This document shows, piece by piece, positions 17,388-27,706 of a stretch of 64,000 bases of DNA (within the stretch, counting starts at the first letter, position 1; every line of letters starts with the position of its first letter). This DNA is from Streptomyces sp. ISL-43 (GTDB lineage: Bacteria; Actinomycetota; Actinomycetes; Streptomycetales; Streptomycetaceae). The notes under the pieces were generated by a model. That model ran no database searches, was not told the origin of the DNA, and saw only the letters and a list, made by a program, of their open reading frames with translations. The translations under genes and the position numbers were made by a program. Location of the stretch: NCBI RefSeq assembly GCF_018614195.1, contig NZ_JAGGOT010000064.1, positions 1 through 64,000 of the forward strand, read 5' to 3'.

Positions 17388-18818
17388 TCACCGATGCGCC
17401 GCCGCGGCCTCGGCGAACCGCACGGCCACGGACGGCTCCGCCGCCCAGTGCGTGTGCAGGTAGCTGGCGTGCACCCCGCGCTCCACGAAGCCCTCGACCC
17501 GGCGCTCCGGACGCGTGAACCCCCACGCGGGCGCGGCGCCCGCGCCGGGCTCGATCACCGTCCTGTGGAACTCGTGCCCGCGCAGCCGGGTTCCGGCCGG
17601 CGCGAGGACGCTGTCCGACACGGCGACCGCCTCGCGGTAGCCGAGTGTGAGCCGCTCCGACATCCGCGCGTCGGCGTCGAGCACCCCGCACATGGGCTTC
17701 CCGTCCAGCGAACGGGCCAGGTACAGCAGCCCCGCGCACTCGGCGGCCACCGGGCCGCCGGCCGCGGCGAAGCCGGCGACGGCCTTGCGGAGCGGCTCGT
17801 TGGCGGACAGCTCGGGGGCGTAGACCTCGGGGAACCCGCCGCCTATCACCAGGCCGGCGGTCCCCTCGGGCAGCGCCTCGTCGCGCAGCGGGTCGAAGGT
17901 GACGACCTCCGCGCCGGCCGCGCGCAGCAGCTCCGCGTGCTCGGCGTAGGAGAACGTGAACGCGGCCCCGCCCGCGACGGCGACCACCGGTCGTTGCGGC
18001 CCCGCCGGCCTTCGAGGCGCGGGGTTCCGGGCGAAGCCCGCGGTGCCCGCGAAGCCCGCAGTGCCCGCGGTGCCCGCCAGGGCGTCCTCCGGCGACCACG
18101 CGACGCAGTCCAGCGGCGGGGCCGTCCGAGCCAGGGCCATCAGGGCCTCCAGGTCGCAGCCGGCCCGGACCTGGTCGGCCAGCGCGGCGACGGAGGACAC
18201 CGCGTCCGCGCGCCGCTCGGCCACCGGCACCAGTCCCAAGTGCCGTGAGGGCGCGGCCACCTGGGGCGCCCGCCGCAGCACTCCGAGCACCGGCATCCCG
18301 GCCTCTTCCAGCGCGTCGCGCAGCATCTCCTCGTGCCGGTCGGAGCCGACCTTGTTCAGGATCACGCCGCCGAGGCGCACCTGCGGGTCGAACGAGGCGA
18401 AGCCGTGCACGAGTGCCGCCACCGACCGGGACTGCGAGGACGCGTCGACGACGAGCACCACCGGCGCCCGCAGCAGCTTCGCGACCTGGGCCGTCGAGGC
18501 CAGCTCGCCGCGCCCCGCGGCTCCGTCGTAGAGACCCATCACGCCTTCGACGACGGCCAGGTCGCATCCGGCGGCCCCGTGCGCGAACAGCGGAGCCACC
18601 AGCTCCGGCCCGCACATGAAGGCGTCCAGGTTGCGCCCGGGCCGGCCCGTGGCCAGCGCGTGGTACCCGGGATCGATGTAGTCGGGCCCGGCCTTGTGCG
18701 GGGACACGGCGAGGCCGCGCTCCGAGAAGGCCGCCATCAGGCCCGTCGCGACGGTGGTCTTGCCGCTGCCGGACGACGGCGCGGCGATGACCAGCCGCGG
18801 AACGTTGAGCGAGGTCAC
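17388..18818 (-). CDS. cobB: Cobyrinate a,c-diamide synthase
   Basis: The 476-residue enzyme amidates cobyrinate (or hydrogenobyrinate) a and c carboxylates with glutamine and ATP. The N-terminal P-loop ATPase domain starts VIAAPSSGSGKTTVATG and has HKAGPDYIDPGYH and VVEGVMGLYDG. The C-terminal class I glutamine amidotransferase domain has the nucleophile Cys in VAAECAGLLYLA and the late His in GHEFHRT. An internal GTAG-like repeat (GTAGTAGFAGTAGFA, about 283) joins the domains. GTG start overlaps cobO stop (GTGA), so the two are translationally coupled. Confidence 0.93.
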   Translation of the reverse strand: MTSLNVPRLVIAAPSSGSGKTTVATGLMAAFSERGLAVSPHKAGPDYIDPGYHALATGRPGRNLDAFMCGPELVAPLFAHGAAGCDLAVVEGVMGLYDGAAGRGELASTAQVAKLLRAPVVLVVDASSQSRSVAALVHGFASFDPQVRLGGVILNKVGSDRHEEMLRDALEEAGMPVLGVLRRAPQVAAPSRHLGLVPVAERRADAVSSVAALADQVRAGCDLEALMALARTAPPLDCVAWSPEDALAGTAGTAGFAGTAGFARNPAPRRPAGPQRPVVAVAGGAAFTFSYAEHAELLRAAGAEVVTFDPLRDEALPEGTAGLVIGGGFPEVYAPELSANEPLRKAVAGFAAAGGPVAAECAGLLYLARSLDGKPMCGVLDADARMSERLTLGYREAVAVSDSVLAPAGTRLRGHEFHRTVIEPGAGAAPAWGFTRPERRVEGFVERGVHASYLHTHWAAEPSVAVRFAEAAAAHR

Positions 18819-19414
18819 CACTCGATGCCCTTCTGGCCCTTCTGGCCGGCGTCCATCGGGTGCTTGACCTTGGTCATCTCGGTGACGAGGTCCGCGAACT
18901 CCACCAGCTTCTCCGGCGCGTTGCGCCCGGTGATCACCACGTGCTGCGTACCGGGACGGTTCCGCAGCACCTCGATGACCTCGTCCACGTCGATCCAGCC
19001 CCAGTGCATGGGGTACGCGAACTCGTCCAGCACGTACAGCCTGTGCGTCTCGGCGGCCAGGTCGCGCTTGACCTGCTCCCAGCCCTCCTTGGCGGCCTGC
19101 TCGTTGTCGAGCTGCGCGTCGCGCTGGACCCAGGACCAGCCCTCGCCCATCTTGTGCCAGACGACGGAGCCGCCCTCGCCCGAGGCGCCGAGCACCTTCA
19201 GCGCGTTCTCCTCGCCGACCTTCCACTTCGCCGACTTGACGAACTGGAACACCCCGATCGGCCAGCCCTGGTTCCAGGCGCGCAGCGCCAGCCCGAAGGC
19301 AGCCGTCGACTTGCCCTTGCCGGGGCCGGTGTGGACGAAGACGAGCGGGCGGTTGCGGCGCTGACGCGTCGTGAGTCCGTCGTCCGGAACGACGGACGGC
19401 TGTCCCTGCGGCAT
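18815..19414 (-). CDS. cobO: Cob(I)yrinic acid a,c-diamide adenosyltransferase
   Basis: The 199-residue CobA/CobO-type enzyme transfers the adenosyl group of ATP to the cobalt. P-loop GPGKGKST lies at about 30, followed by VFQFVKSAKWKVGEE and YVLDEFAYPMHWGWID, all typical of the family. Its ATG overlaps the chelatase stop by one base (TAATG), and its stop overlaps the cobB start. Part of the riboswitch-controlled cob operon. Confidence 0.95.
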   Translation of the reverse strand: MPQGQPSVVPDDGLTTRQRRNRPLVFVHTGPGKGKSTAAFGLALRAWNQGWPIGVFQFVKSAKWKVGEENALKVLGASGEGGSVVWHKMGEGWSWVQRDAQLDNEQAAKEGWEQVKRDLAAETHRLYVLDEFAYPMHWGWIDVDEVIEVLRNRPGTQHVVITGRNAPEKLVEFADLVTEMTKVKHPMDAGQKGQKGIEW

Positions 19415-21540
19415 TACGCGGCCCTCCTGAGGGTCGGGGATGGGGTACGTACGTTCTTCACGAGCCCGGCCAGCGAGTCGGCCCGCAGCCCGTCGAGGGT
19501 GACGGCCGGGCCGCCCAGGTCGGCGGCCAGCACTCCGGCCAGCCCCAGCCGGACCGGTCCCGACTCGCAGTCCACGACCACGGAGGCGACCCCTCCGGCC
19601 GCCAGCAGCCGGGCGCTGCGCCCGGCGAGCTCCCGCGGCGTGCCGTCCGGCCGGCCGCCGGCGGCGGTGCCGGCCGAGGTGGCCCGCCCGTCGGTGACGA
19701 CCACGAGGAGCGGCCGCCGGCTCGGGTCCCGCAGCCGTTCGATCCGCAGCACCTCGTGGGCCTTGAGCAGCCCGGCGGCGAGCGGGGTGCGCCCACCCGT
19801 CGGCAGTTTCTCCAGCCGGGCCGCGGCGGCGTCGACGGAGGAGGTGGGAGGCAGGGCCAGTTCGGCCGTGGCGCCGCGGAAGGTGATGAGGCCGACCTTG
19901 TCCCGGCGCTGGTAGGCGTCGAGGAGCAGGGACAGCACCGCTCCCTTGACCGCGCTCATGCGCTGCCGGGCGGCCATGGAGCCGGAGGCGTCGACGACGA
20001 ACAGCACGAGGTTGCCCTCGCGGCCCTCGCGCGTCGCCTGCCGCAGGTCGTCCTTGCGGATCACCAGGCCGCGCCCGGTGCGCCCGCGCGCCTTCTGGTG
20101 CGGTGCGGCCGCGTGGACGGTCGCGGCCAGGTGCAGCTTCGTCAGCTGGCCGCGGGGGCGCTGCGCGCCGGTGGTGCGGCCGTGGGCCGTGCGGGCGCGC
20201 GAACGCCGCCCGGAGGCCCCCTCGCCGAGTCCCGGGACGCTCAGCATCTTGGTGCGGAACGGCTCGGCGGCCCGCACGGCGGCCTGCTCGGCCGCGTCGG
20301 CGCCCTGGGCGGAGGGCTGCGGCTCGGATACCTCCGGGGCCTCGGGCTCCGGCTGCTGCTCGGCCTGCGCCTCGGGGGTGTCGGGGCCGGGCCCCTGCGG
20401 GGGTACGCCGCCTCCGCCGTCACCGTCGCCGCCGCCGTCGGGACCGGCGTCGTCCGGGCCGCCGTCGTCCGGGCCGCCGTCCGGACCCTGCGGATCCGGC
20501 TCGGGCTCGGGCTCGTGTTCCGGCTCGTCGTCGGGGAACTCGTCCAGGATCCGGTCGAGCTTCTCCTCGTCCAGGCCCGGCGCGTCGAAGGGGTTGCGGC
20601 GGCGCCGGTGGGGGAGAGCGAGCAGGGCGGCCTGGCGCACGTCCTCCTTGCGCACCTCGGTCCGCCCGGCCCAGGCGGCCAGCGCGGTCGCGGTCCGGGC
20701 CATCACGATGTCGGCGCGCATTCCGTCGACCTCGAAGGCGGCGCAGGTCGCGGCGATCTGCAGCAGCGCGGTGTCGCCGAGGCCGACCTTCGGGAGCAGG
20801 GCCCGGGCGGCCACCACACGGGCGCGCACGTCGTGTTCGTCGGCGGCCCAGCGGCCGGCGAAGGCGGCGGGGTCGTCCTCGTAGGCGAGCCGGCGGCGGA
20901 CGACCTCGACCCGCTGGACGGGCTCGCGGGAGGCGGCGACCTCGACGGTCAGCCCGAACCGGTCGAGGAGCTGCGGGCGGAGCTCGCCCTCCTCGGGGTT
21001 CATCGTGCCGACGAGGAGGAAGCGCGCCGCGTGCCGCACGGAGACGCCCTCGCGCTCCACGTAGGAGGCGCCCATCGCGGCGGCGTCGAGGAGGAGGTCG
21101 ATGAGGTGGTCGTGGAGGAGGTTGACCTCGTCGACGTAGAGGATGCCCCGGTGCGCGTCGGCCAGCAGGCCCGGCTCGAAGGCCTTCACACCGTCGGCGA
21201 GGGCGCGTTCGATGTCGAGGGCGCCGACGAGGCGGTCCTCGGAGGCGCCGACGGGCAGCTCCACCATGCGGGCGGGTCGCGCGGAGCCCGCACCGGGCTC
21301 GTGCGGGCCGTCGGGGCAGCCGGGGTCCGGGGCGGCGGGCGCGCAGCTGAACCGGCAGCCGGGCACGACGTCCACCTGCGGCAGCAGGGCGGACAGGGCG
21401 CGGACGGCGGTGGACTTGGCCGTCCCCTTCTCGCCGCGCACGAGTACGCCGCCGACCGCGGGGCTGACCGCGTTGAGCAGCAGCGCGAGGCGCAGGTCGG
21501 TCTGGCCGACCAGTGCGGTGAACGGGTAGGGCGTACTCAT
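19414..21540 (-). CDS. Fused ChlI/ChlD-type chelatase subunit (putative cobaltochelatase)
   Basis: The 708-residue protein combines a MoxR/AAA+ ATPase domain (Walker A GEKGTAKST at 36-44, GILYVDEVNLLHDHLIDLLLD) with a C-terminal von Willebrand A domain carrying the MIDAS motif DASGS at about 517-521. An acidic proline/glutamate/glycine linker lies around 370-440. Such subunits drive ATP-dependent insertion of Co2+ (with CobN) or Mg2+. No CobN- or ChlH-like large subunit gene is in this window, so the metal is inferred from the cob context only. Upstream in-frame sequence 21541-21726 looks non-coding; the ATG at 21540 opens the AAA+ domain. Confidence 0.9.
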   Translation of the reverse strand: MSTPYPFTALVGQTDLRLALLLNAVSPAVGGVLVRGEKGTAKSTAVRALSALLPQVDVVPGCRFSCAPAAPDPGCPDGPHEPGAGSARPARMVELPVGASEDRLVGALDIERALADGVKAFEPGLLADAHRGILYVDEVNLLHDHLIDLLLDAAAMGASYVEREGVSVRHAARFLLVGTMNPEEGELRPQLLDRFGLTVEVAASREPVQRVEVVRRRLAYEDDPAAFAGRWAADEHDVRARVVAARALLPKVGLGDTALLQIAATCAAFEVDGMRADIVMARTATALAAWAGRTEVRKEDVRQAALLALPHRRRRNPFDAPGLDEEKLDRILDEFPDDEPEHEPEPEPDPQGPDGGPDDGGPDDAGPDGGGDGDGGGGVPPQGPGPDTPEAQAEQQPEPEAPEVSEPQPSAQGADAAEQAAVRAAEPFRTKMLSVPGLGEGASGRRSRARTAHGRTTGAQRPRGQLTKLHLAATVHAAAPHQKARGRTGRGLVIRKDDLRQATREGREGNLVLFVVDASGSMAARQRMSAVKGAVLSLLLDAYQRRDKVGLITFRGATAELALPPTSSVDAAAARLEKLPTGGRTPLAAGLLKAHEVLRIERLRDPSRRPLLVVVTDGRATSAGTAAGGRPDGTPRELAGRSARLLAAGGVASVVVDCESGPVRLGLAGVLAADLGGPAVTLDGLRADSLAGLVKNVRTPSPTLRRAA

Positions 21541-21655
21541 GCGGTGGCCCCTCCTTCTATGCGTGTACGGATGCGCGTGCTCGGGCGGTTGCGGGCGGCG
21601 GGGCCGTGCTGCGGGCAAGGGCGGGTAGGGGACGGTCCTCGCAGGGCCGCGGCCC

Positions 21656-23191
21656 TCACGGCGCGCCCGGCGGCAGGAAGGGGAGGCCCGACGGGGCTCC
21701 GCCGTCGATGAGCCGCAGCAGGGCATCGGTATCCGCGTGCTCCTCGATCAGGTCGCCGAGCAGGTCGAGCTGTTCCTCCCGCAGGGAGGAGAACGACGTG
21801 TCCGGGGCCGGCACGAACCGGCGGCCGGCCGCAGCCGCGACCTCGCGCAGGAACGCCCGGCGGAAGCCGTCGGACTCCAGCGAGCCGTGCCAGTGAGTGC
21901 CCCACACCGACCCGACGCGGCATCCGTCCAGGAAGGGGGTCCCGCCCAGGACTTCGGCCACCCCGTGGTGGATCTCGTAGCCCTCGACGGGCTCGCCCAG
22001 CGCCGAGCCCACGGGCCGCGCGAGGGTCTTCTCCCGCTCGAAGCGCACCCGTACCGGCAGCAGGCCGAGCCCCGGCACGGAGCCGGCCTTCGACTCGACC
22101 TCGTCCTCGATGTGTGCGCCCAGGACCTGGAAGCCGCCGCAGATCCCCAGGACCGGCCGCCCCTCGGCGGCCCGCCGTGCCAGCGCGTCCGCGAGCCCGC
22201 GCTCGCGCAGCCAGGCGAGGGCCTTCACCGTGCCGCGGGTGCCCGGTACGACGACCAGGTCCGCGTCGGCCAGCTCCTCGGCCCGGTCCACGAACCGCAC
22301 GACCACCCCCGGCTCCGCCGCGAGCGCGTCGACGTCCGTGAAGTTCGACATCAGCGGCACCGCGCAGACCGCGACCCGCAGCACGTCCTCGCCGACGGGC
22401 GGGGCGACCACGGATTCCCGTACCGCGCCCCGCAGGGCTGTGTTTTTGAAGAGGGGCCGCAGGCCGTCCTCCTCGTCGATGCCCAGCCCGTGCTGGAAGG
22501 GGAGCACGCCGTACGTCGCCCGCCCGGTCAGGCCGCGCAGCATCTCCATGCCCGGTTCGAGCAGGGTGACGTCGCCGCGGAACTTGTTGACCAGGTAGCC
22601 CGCGATCAGCGACTGGTCCTCGGGGGACAGCAGCGCCGTCGTACCGAAGAACGACGCGAAGACCCCGCCGCGGTCGATGTCGCCGACCACGACCACCGGG
22701 AACCGCGCGGCGCGCGCGATGCCCATGTTCACGATGTCGGTCCGGCGCAGGTTGATCTCGGCCGGGCTGCCCGCCCCCTCGCAGATCACGGCGTCATACG
22801 TGCCCCGCAACTGCTCCAGGCAGTCCGTGACGATGCCGAGCAACTGCTCCTGCCTGCCCCCGTGGTAGCCCCGCGCGCTCATCTCGCCCACCGGCTTGCC
22901 CAGCAGCACCACCTGGCTGCTCCGGTCGCTGCCGGGCTTGAGCAGCACCGGGTTCATGAGCGCGGTCGGCTCCACCCGGGCCGCCTGGGCCTGCATGGCC
23001 TGCGCACGCCCGATCTCGGCGCCCTCGCGGGTCACGAAGGAGTTCAGCGACATGTTCTGCGCCTTGAACGGGGCCACCTTCACGCCGCTGCGGGCCAGCC
23101 AGCGGCAGATGCCCGCCGTGACCACGCTCTTGCCCGCGTCCGATGTCGTACCGGCGACGAGGAGTCCCCCGCCGCGCTTCGCGCCGCTCAT
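21656..23191 (-). CDS. cobQ: Adenosylcobyric acid synthase
   Basis: The 511-residue glutamine-dependent amidotransferase performs the four last side-chain amidations of adenosylcobyrinate diamide. The N-terminal ATPase domain starts LLVAGTTSDAGKSVVTAG and has PFKAQNMSLNSFVT and VVGDIDRGGVFAS. The GATase domain has the Cys nucleophile in VLGICGGFQVLG and His in VWGTHWHGSLES. Start overlaps the cobD stop (ATGA). It is separated from the chelatase gene by 115 bp. Confidence 0.95.
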   Translation of the reverse strand: MSGAKRGGGLLVAGTTSDAGKSVVTAGICRWLARSGVKVAPFKAQNMSLNSFVTREGAEIGRAQAMQAQAARVEPTALMNPVLLKPGSDRSSQVVLLGKPVGEMSARGYHGGRQEQLLGIVTDCLEQLRGTYDAVICEGAGSPAEINLRRTDIVNMGIARAARFPVVVVGDIDRGGVFASFFGTTALLSPEDQSLIAGYLVNKFRGDVTLLEPGMEMLRGLTGRATYGVLPFQHGLGIDEEDGLRPLFKNTALRGAVRESVVAPPVGEDVLRVAVCAVPLMSNFTDVDALAAEPGVVVRFVDRAEELADADLVVVPGTRGTVKALAWLRERGLADALARRAAEGRPVLGICGGFQVLGAHIEDEVESKAGSVPGLGLLPVRVRFEREKTLARPVGSALGEPVEGYEIHHGVAEVLGGTPFLDGCRVGSVWGTHWHGSLESDGFRRAFLREVAAAAGRRFVPAPDTSFSSLREEQLDLLGDLIEEHADTDALLRLIDGGAPSGLPFLPPGAP

Positions 23192-24144
23192 GCGCGTCCC
23201 TTCCTCATCCGGGAGACCAGCGTCCGGGCAGCCACACAGGCCCCCAGCGCCACCCACGTCACTTGCCGCGACAGCCGTACCGCCCGCTCGATGTCCGCGA
23301 CCTCCACGGGCCGCCCCGACTCCCCGTTCAGCACGGCCCGGTGCTCGACCCGCCCCCCGTACGCCAGGGTCCCGCCCAGCCGTACGCCGAGCGCCCCGGC
23401 GAACGAGGACTCCACCGGCCCGGCGTTCGGGCTCGGGTGCTTGGCGGCATCCGCGCGCCAGGCCCGTACGGCTCCCCGCCGGTCGGGGCCGGCCAGTACG
23501 GCGGCCAGTGCGGTCAGCCGCGCGCCCGGCCAGCCCGCGACGTCGTCGAGCCGGGCCGAGGCCCAGCCGTAGCGCAGGTGTCGGGGGGATCTGTGGCCGA
23601 CCATCGCGTCCAGGGTGTTGACGGCGCGGAAGGCGAGCAGCCCGGGGACGCCGGCGACGGCGCCCCACACCAGGGCGCCGACCACCGCGTCGGAGGTGTT
23701 CTCGGCGACCGACTCCACCACCGCGCGGGCCATCTGCTGTTCGTCCAGGGCCTGAGGATCGCGTCCGCACAGGTGCGGGAGCCGCTCGCGGGCCACCTCG
23801 GCGTCCCCGGCGGCGAGCGCTCCGCCGATGGCTCGGGCCTCGCGGCCCAGCGAGGTGCCGCCCACGACGGCCCAGGTGGCCGCGGCGGTCAGGGCGATGC
23901 GGGCGGCGGCGGGGCGGGAGCGCACGGCGCGGGCGCCCAGGACGCCGATCGCGGCCGCGCCCCCGGCGCACACCAGGGTGTGCACGGCGCCCCGCGCGCG
24001 GTCGTCGCGCCACAGGGCGCGTTCGACGGCGGCGGCGGCTCGTCCGAAGGCGGCCACGGGATGCCCTCGGCGCGGATCCCCGAGGATCCGGTCGCCGATC
24101 AGGCCGGCCGTGGCGCCGTACGCGAAGACGCGGTCGGCACGCAT
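23188..24144 (-). CDS. cobD: Adenosylcobinamide-phosphate synthase (CobD/CbiB)
   Basis: The 318-residue membrane protein of the CbiB/CobD family attaches (R)-1-amino-2-propanol O-phosphate to adenosylcobyric acid. Landmarks: GDRILGDPRRGHPVAAFG near the N-terminus, AENTSDAVVGAL, NTLDAMVGHRS and several hydrophobic helices. The ATG at 24144 follows a weak GAGGA 13 nt upstream; the region further upstream is the riboswitch, so an earlier start is unlikely. First gene of the leftward cob operon. Confidence 0.93.
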   Translation of the reverse strand: MRADRVFAYGATAGLIGDRILGDPRRGHPVAAFGRAAAAVERALWRDDRARGAVHTLVCAGGAAAIGVLGARAVRSRPAAARIALTAAATWAVVGGTSLGREARAIGGALAAGDAEVARERLPHLCGRDPQALDEQQMARAVVESVAENTSDAVVGALVWGAVAGVPGLLAFRAVNTLDAMVGHRSPRHLRYGWASARLDDVAGWPGARLTALAAVLAGPDRRGAVRAWRADAAKHPSPNAGPVESSFAGALGVRLGGTLAYGGRVEHRAVLNGESGRPVEVADIERAVRLSRQVTWVALGACVAARTLVSRMRKGRA

Positions 24145-24189
24145 GGTGGCAGGTATGTCCTCACTCAGGGTCCGCGCCCTGGGTCGACG

Positions 24190-24306
24190 TGTCCGGTGGC
24201 GAGAGTTCCTGGCTCCCGGTCGCACTCGGCCCGAGTGCTCCGGTGACAGTGGCGGGACCGCGCCGGATTCGCACCGGACTTCCTCTCCATGCCGCCGTAT
24301 TGGCTC
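24190..24306 (-). promoter_or_regulatory. Cobalamin riboswitch
   Basis: Read on the minus strand the leader contains the conserved core GTCCGGTGCGAATCCGG, GTCCCGCCACTGTCA (24245-24283) and a B12 box GAGCCAGGAACTCTCGCC (24199-24216). The 5' GCGAG at about 24303 can pair with CTCGC of the B12 box as P1. It sits in the 5' leader of cobD and would repress the cob operon when adenosylcobalamin is abundant. A CAGGG/CCCTG hairpin (24166-24181) lies between it and the start codon and has no U-tract, so control of translation or early elongation is possible. Confidence 0.9.
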
Positions 24307-24310
24307 GCGC

Positions 24311-24340
24311 AGTCCACCACGCACCGCGAATGCCCGTCAA
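24311..24340 (-). promoter_or_regulatory. Candidate promoter of the cob operon
   Basis: On the minus strand TTGACG (24340-24335) lies 18 bp before TGGACT (24316-24311). A start near 24304 would place the riboswitch at the very 5' end of the transcript, which fits. The -10 match is modest. Confidence 0.45.
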
Positions 24341-24395
24341 CTCGCCGTTGACCTGCGGTGGGGTGGCGTGCGGGGGCGGCCCCGGGCACACGAAA

Positions 24396-24424
24396 GCTCC
24401 CCCCGGGACAAACCCGGAGGGAGC
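24396..24424 (-). terminator. Terminator after the phosphate transporter operon
   Basis: GCTCCC...CCGGG and CCCGG...GGGAGC form a long hairpin 24-52 bp after the stop of the small membrane protein gene. On the minus strand it is followed by TTTCG. Confidence 0.7.
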
Positions 24425-24447
24425 CTTCACGGATGGTGCCCGGCGCC

Positions 24448-24669
24448 CTAGGAAACGATCAGGTAGATGCCGTAGGCCACGGCCGCGGCGCAGAGCGCGA
24501 AGCAGGCGTACGCACCGCTGCGGGCCAGGGTGGCGGCGCCGCCCTGCTCGGTGGCGGCCTCGTGCTTGGACAGGCCCACCAGGCCCAGGGTGAACAGGGC
24601 CACGAGGGCGACGGTGGCGGAGAGGCTGACCCCGAAGACGGAGCCGAGTGCTTCCCAGTCGATCTTCAT
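24448..24669 (-). CDS. Small two-helix membrane protein, conserved near pit
   Basis: The 73-residue protein has two predicted transmembrane helices (about 12-33 and 50-71) separated by a short polar stretch (SKHEAATEQGG). It starts 29 bp after the phosphate transporter stop and shares its terminator, so it is probably co-transcribed. Function not known; a PHO-regulated accessory role is inferred from position. Confidence 0.8.
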   Translation of the reverse strand: MKIDWEALGSVFGVSLSATVALVALFTLGLVGLSKHEAATEQGGAATLARSGAYACFALCAAAVAYGIYLIVS

Positions 24670-24697
24670 ACCGCTGATTCCTCTGTCGTTCTCGGGG

Positions 24698-25966
<1,269 letters not shown>

Positions 25967-26013
25967 TTACCCAGGCTTCTGTTTGATGTCAGTGGTTCGT
26001 GGACCGTAGGCAA

Positions 26014-26035
26014 TCTGGATGAACGGAAGGTGAAC
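26014..26035 (-). promoter_or_regulatory. PHO box (two 11-bp direct repeats) before pit
   Basis: On the minus strand GTTCACCTTCC and GTTCATCCAGA are adjacent 11-bp direct-repeat units, matching the streptomycete PhoP-binding consensus GTTCACC with 4 less conserved bases. A -10-like TACGGT lies at 26008-26003. The remaining 26036-26354 region up to the hydrolase gene shows no gene. Confidence 0.85.
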
Positions 26036-26354
26036 TGGCAGGGGCGGCGCGGTGTCTCATCCCGGCGCCGGATGGGGACCTCTGCCCCGATATCGGTATG
26101 GATCTATCGATCAATGCACGTCAAGGCGGCGTGTCCGCACCCCCGCGGGCGGGACTTCCGGTACGCCGCCCCGCGCGGCCGTGGCTCCGAAGAGACCCAG
26201 ATCACCCTCCCGGACAGCCCTCCGGGCCACCGGCCGGTCCGGTTCCGGAAGGTCGTGTACGGACCGCGGGGGAGCGGTGGGGATCTCCGGGGACCCCCGG
26301 CCGGAATGCGCTCCTCCGGTGGCCCGCCGCCGTATACGCCCCGACACTGGAGCG

Positions 26355-27497
26355 GTGCGCACCGCTACAGCGACGGCAGCGGCCGTCACCACGACCTTGC
26401 TCGGCGCCGGCGCGGCCGCCGTCACCGCGGCCGCCCTGGCGGGCCGGTACGCCGCCGACGCCGCCCTGCGGACCGAGCCCGGCCGCCCGCTCCCCGGGGG
26501 CGCCCGGCTCAGCGTCCACTCCACGGCCGCCGGCCGGGTCGAACTGACCCGCTCGCTGGCCTCCCTGCGCCCCGGTACGTACGGGCTCACCGCCCCCGGG
26601 GTGCACGCCGTGGTCGGGCCCGTCCTCGCCGACGCCCCGCACGGACCCGACACCGTGGTCCGCCGGCTCGTCGCCGTCACCCACGGCAGCCTCGAACCCG
26701 GCACCCGCGTCACCCTCACCCCCCAGATCCACCTGGGGAACCCCGCCTCCGCCCTCGGGCTGGACCACGCCGACGTGGACGTCCCCGGCGAGCTCGGCGC
26801 GCTGCCCGCCTGGTTCCTGCCCGCGGCCCGGGACACCTGGGTGATCACCGTCCACGGGCTCGGCGCCACCCGCGAGCACCCGATGGTGGTCATGCCCTTC
26901 CTCCACCGCCAGCGGCTGCCCGTCCTGGACCTCGGGTACCGGGGAGACCTCGGCGCCCCCGCCTCCCCGGACGGCCTCGGCCACCTCGGCGAGTCCGAAT
27001 GGCGCGACCTCGACGCCGCCATCCGCTACGCCCTGCGCTACGGCGCCCGCCGCGTCGTCCTGCACGGCTGGTCCACCGGCGCCACCATGGCCCTGTACGC
27101 GGCCGAACGCTCGGCGCTGGCCGACCGGATCTCCGGGCTGGTGCTCGACTCGCCCGTCCTGGACTGGCACGCCACCCTGCGCGCCCTCGTCGCCGCGCGC
27201 CGCACCCCGGCCCCGCTGCTCCCGCTCGCCGTCAGGGCCGCCGAGGGCCGCGCGGGCCTGCGCGCCGACCGCCGGGCCCCGGGCGCGGATCCGGCCGCGC
27301 TGAAGATCCCCGTCCTGATCTTCCACGGCCCCGACGACGCGCTCGCCCCCTGGGAGCCCTCCCGCCGGCTCGCCGCCGCCCGCCCCGACCTGGTCACCCT
27401 GCGCACCGTCCCCGGGGCCGCCCACGGGGCGATGTGGAACGCCGACCCGGCCGGCTACGAGGAAGCCCTGCGCCGGTTCCTGACCCCTCTCATGTAA
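26355..27497 (+). CDS. Alpha/beta hydrolase, probably membrane-anchored
   Basis: The 380-residue protein has an N-terminal hydrophobic segment (about 5-30, Ala/Thr-rich) that may anchor it, a 100-residue leader domain and an alpha/beta-hydrolase domain. The nucleophile Ser is in HGWSTGATMALYA, the acid in FHGPDDALAPWE and the His in PGAAHGAMWN. The GTG start has GGAG just 2 bp upstream, so the start is uncertain. Substrate unknown. Confidence 0.83.
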   Translation: MRTATATAAAVTTTLLGAGAAAVTAAALAGRYAADAALRTEPGRPLPGGARLSVHSTAAGRVELTRSLASLRPGTYGLTAPGVHAVVGPVLADAPHGPDTVVRRLVAVTHGSLEPGTRVTLTPQIHLGNPASALGLDHADVDVPGELGALPAWFLPAARDTWVITVHGLGATREHPMVVMPFLHRQRLPVLDLGYRGDLGAPASPDGLGHLGESEWRDLDAAIRYALRYGARRVVLHGWSTGATMALYAAERSALADRISGLVLDSPVLDWHATLRALVAARRTPAPLLPLAVRAAEGRAGLRADRRAPGADPAALKIPVLIFHGPDDALAPWEPSRRLAAARPDLVTLRTVPGAAHGAMWNADPAGYEEALRRFLTPLM

Positions 27498-27706
27498 GGC
27501 ACCCGCCGGGCTTCGCCGAGGCGCCGTCACGGCGTCGCCAGGGCTTCGCGCGGCGCGCCATGTGACGTTCCGTCGGGTCCGAAGTCCGAAGCGTGTGGGT
27601 CGCGGGGGGCGGGCTGGGCGGATCATCCCGGTCTGTCCCTCCGGTGCCCGGTGGCAATGGCTGGTTCCGTTTGGGCTTTCGGCCGGTGACGGGCGAGACT
27701 GCTCAC

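Noticed and set aside
19756..21711. 651-codon plus-strand open frame
   Set aside because: It is antisense to the ChlI/ChlD fusion gene and lacks domain motifs; its Gly/Ala/Arg content is typical of antisense frames.
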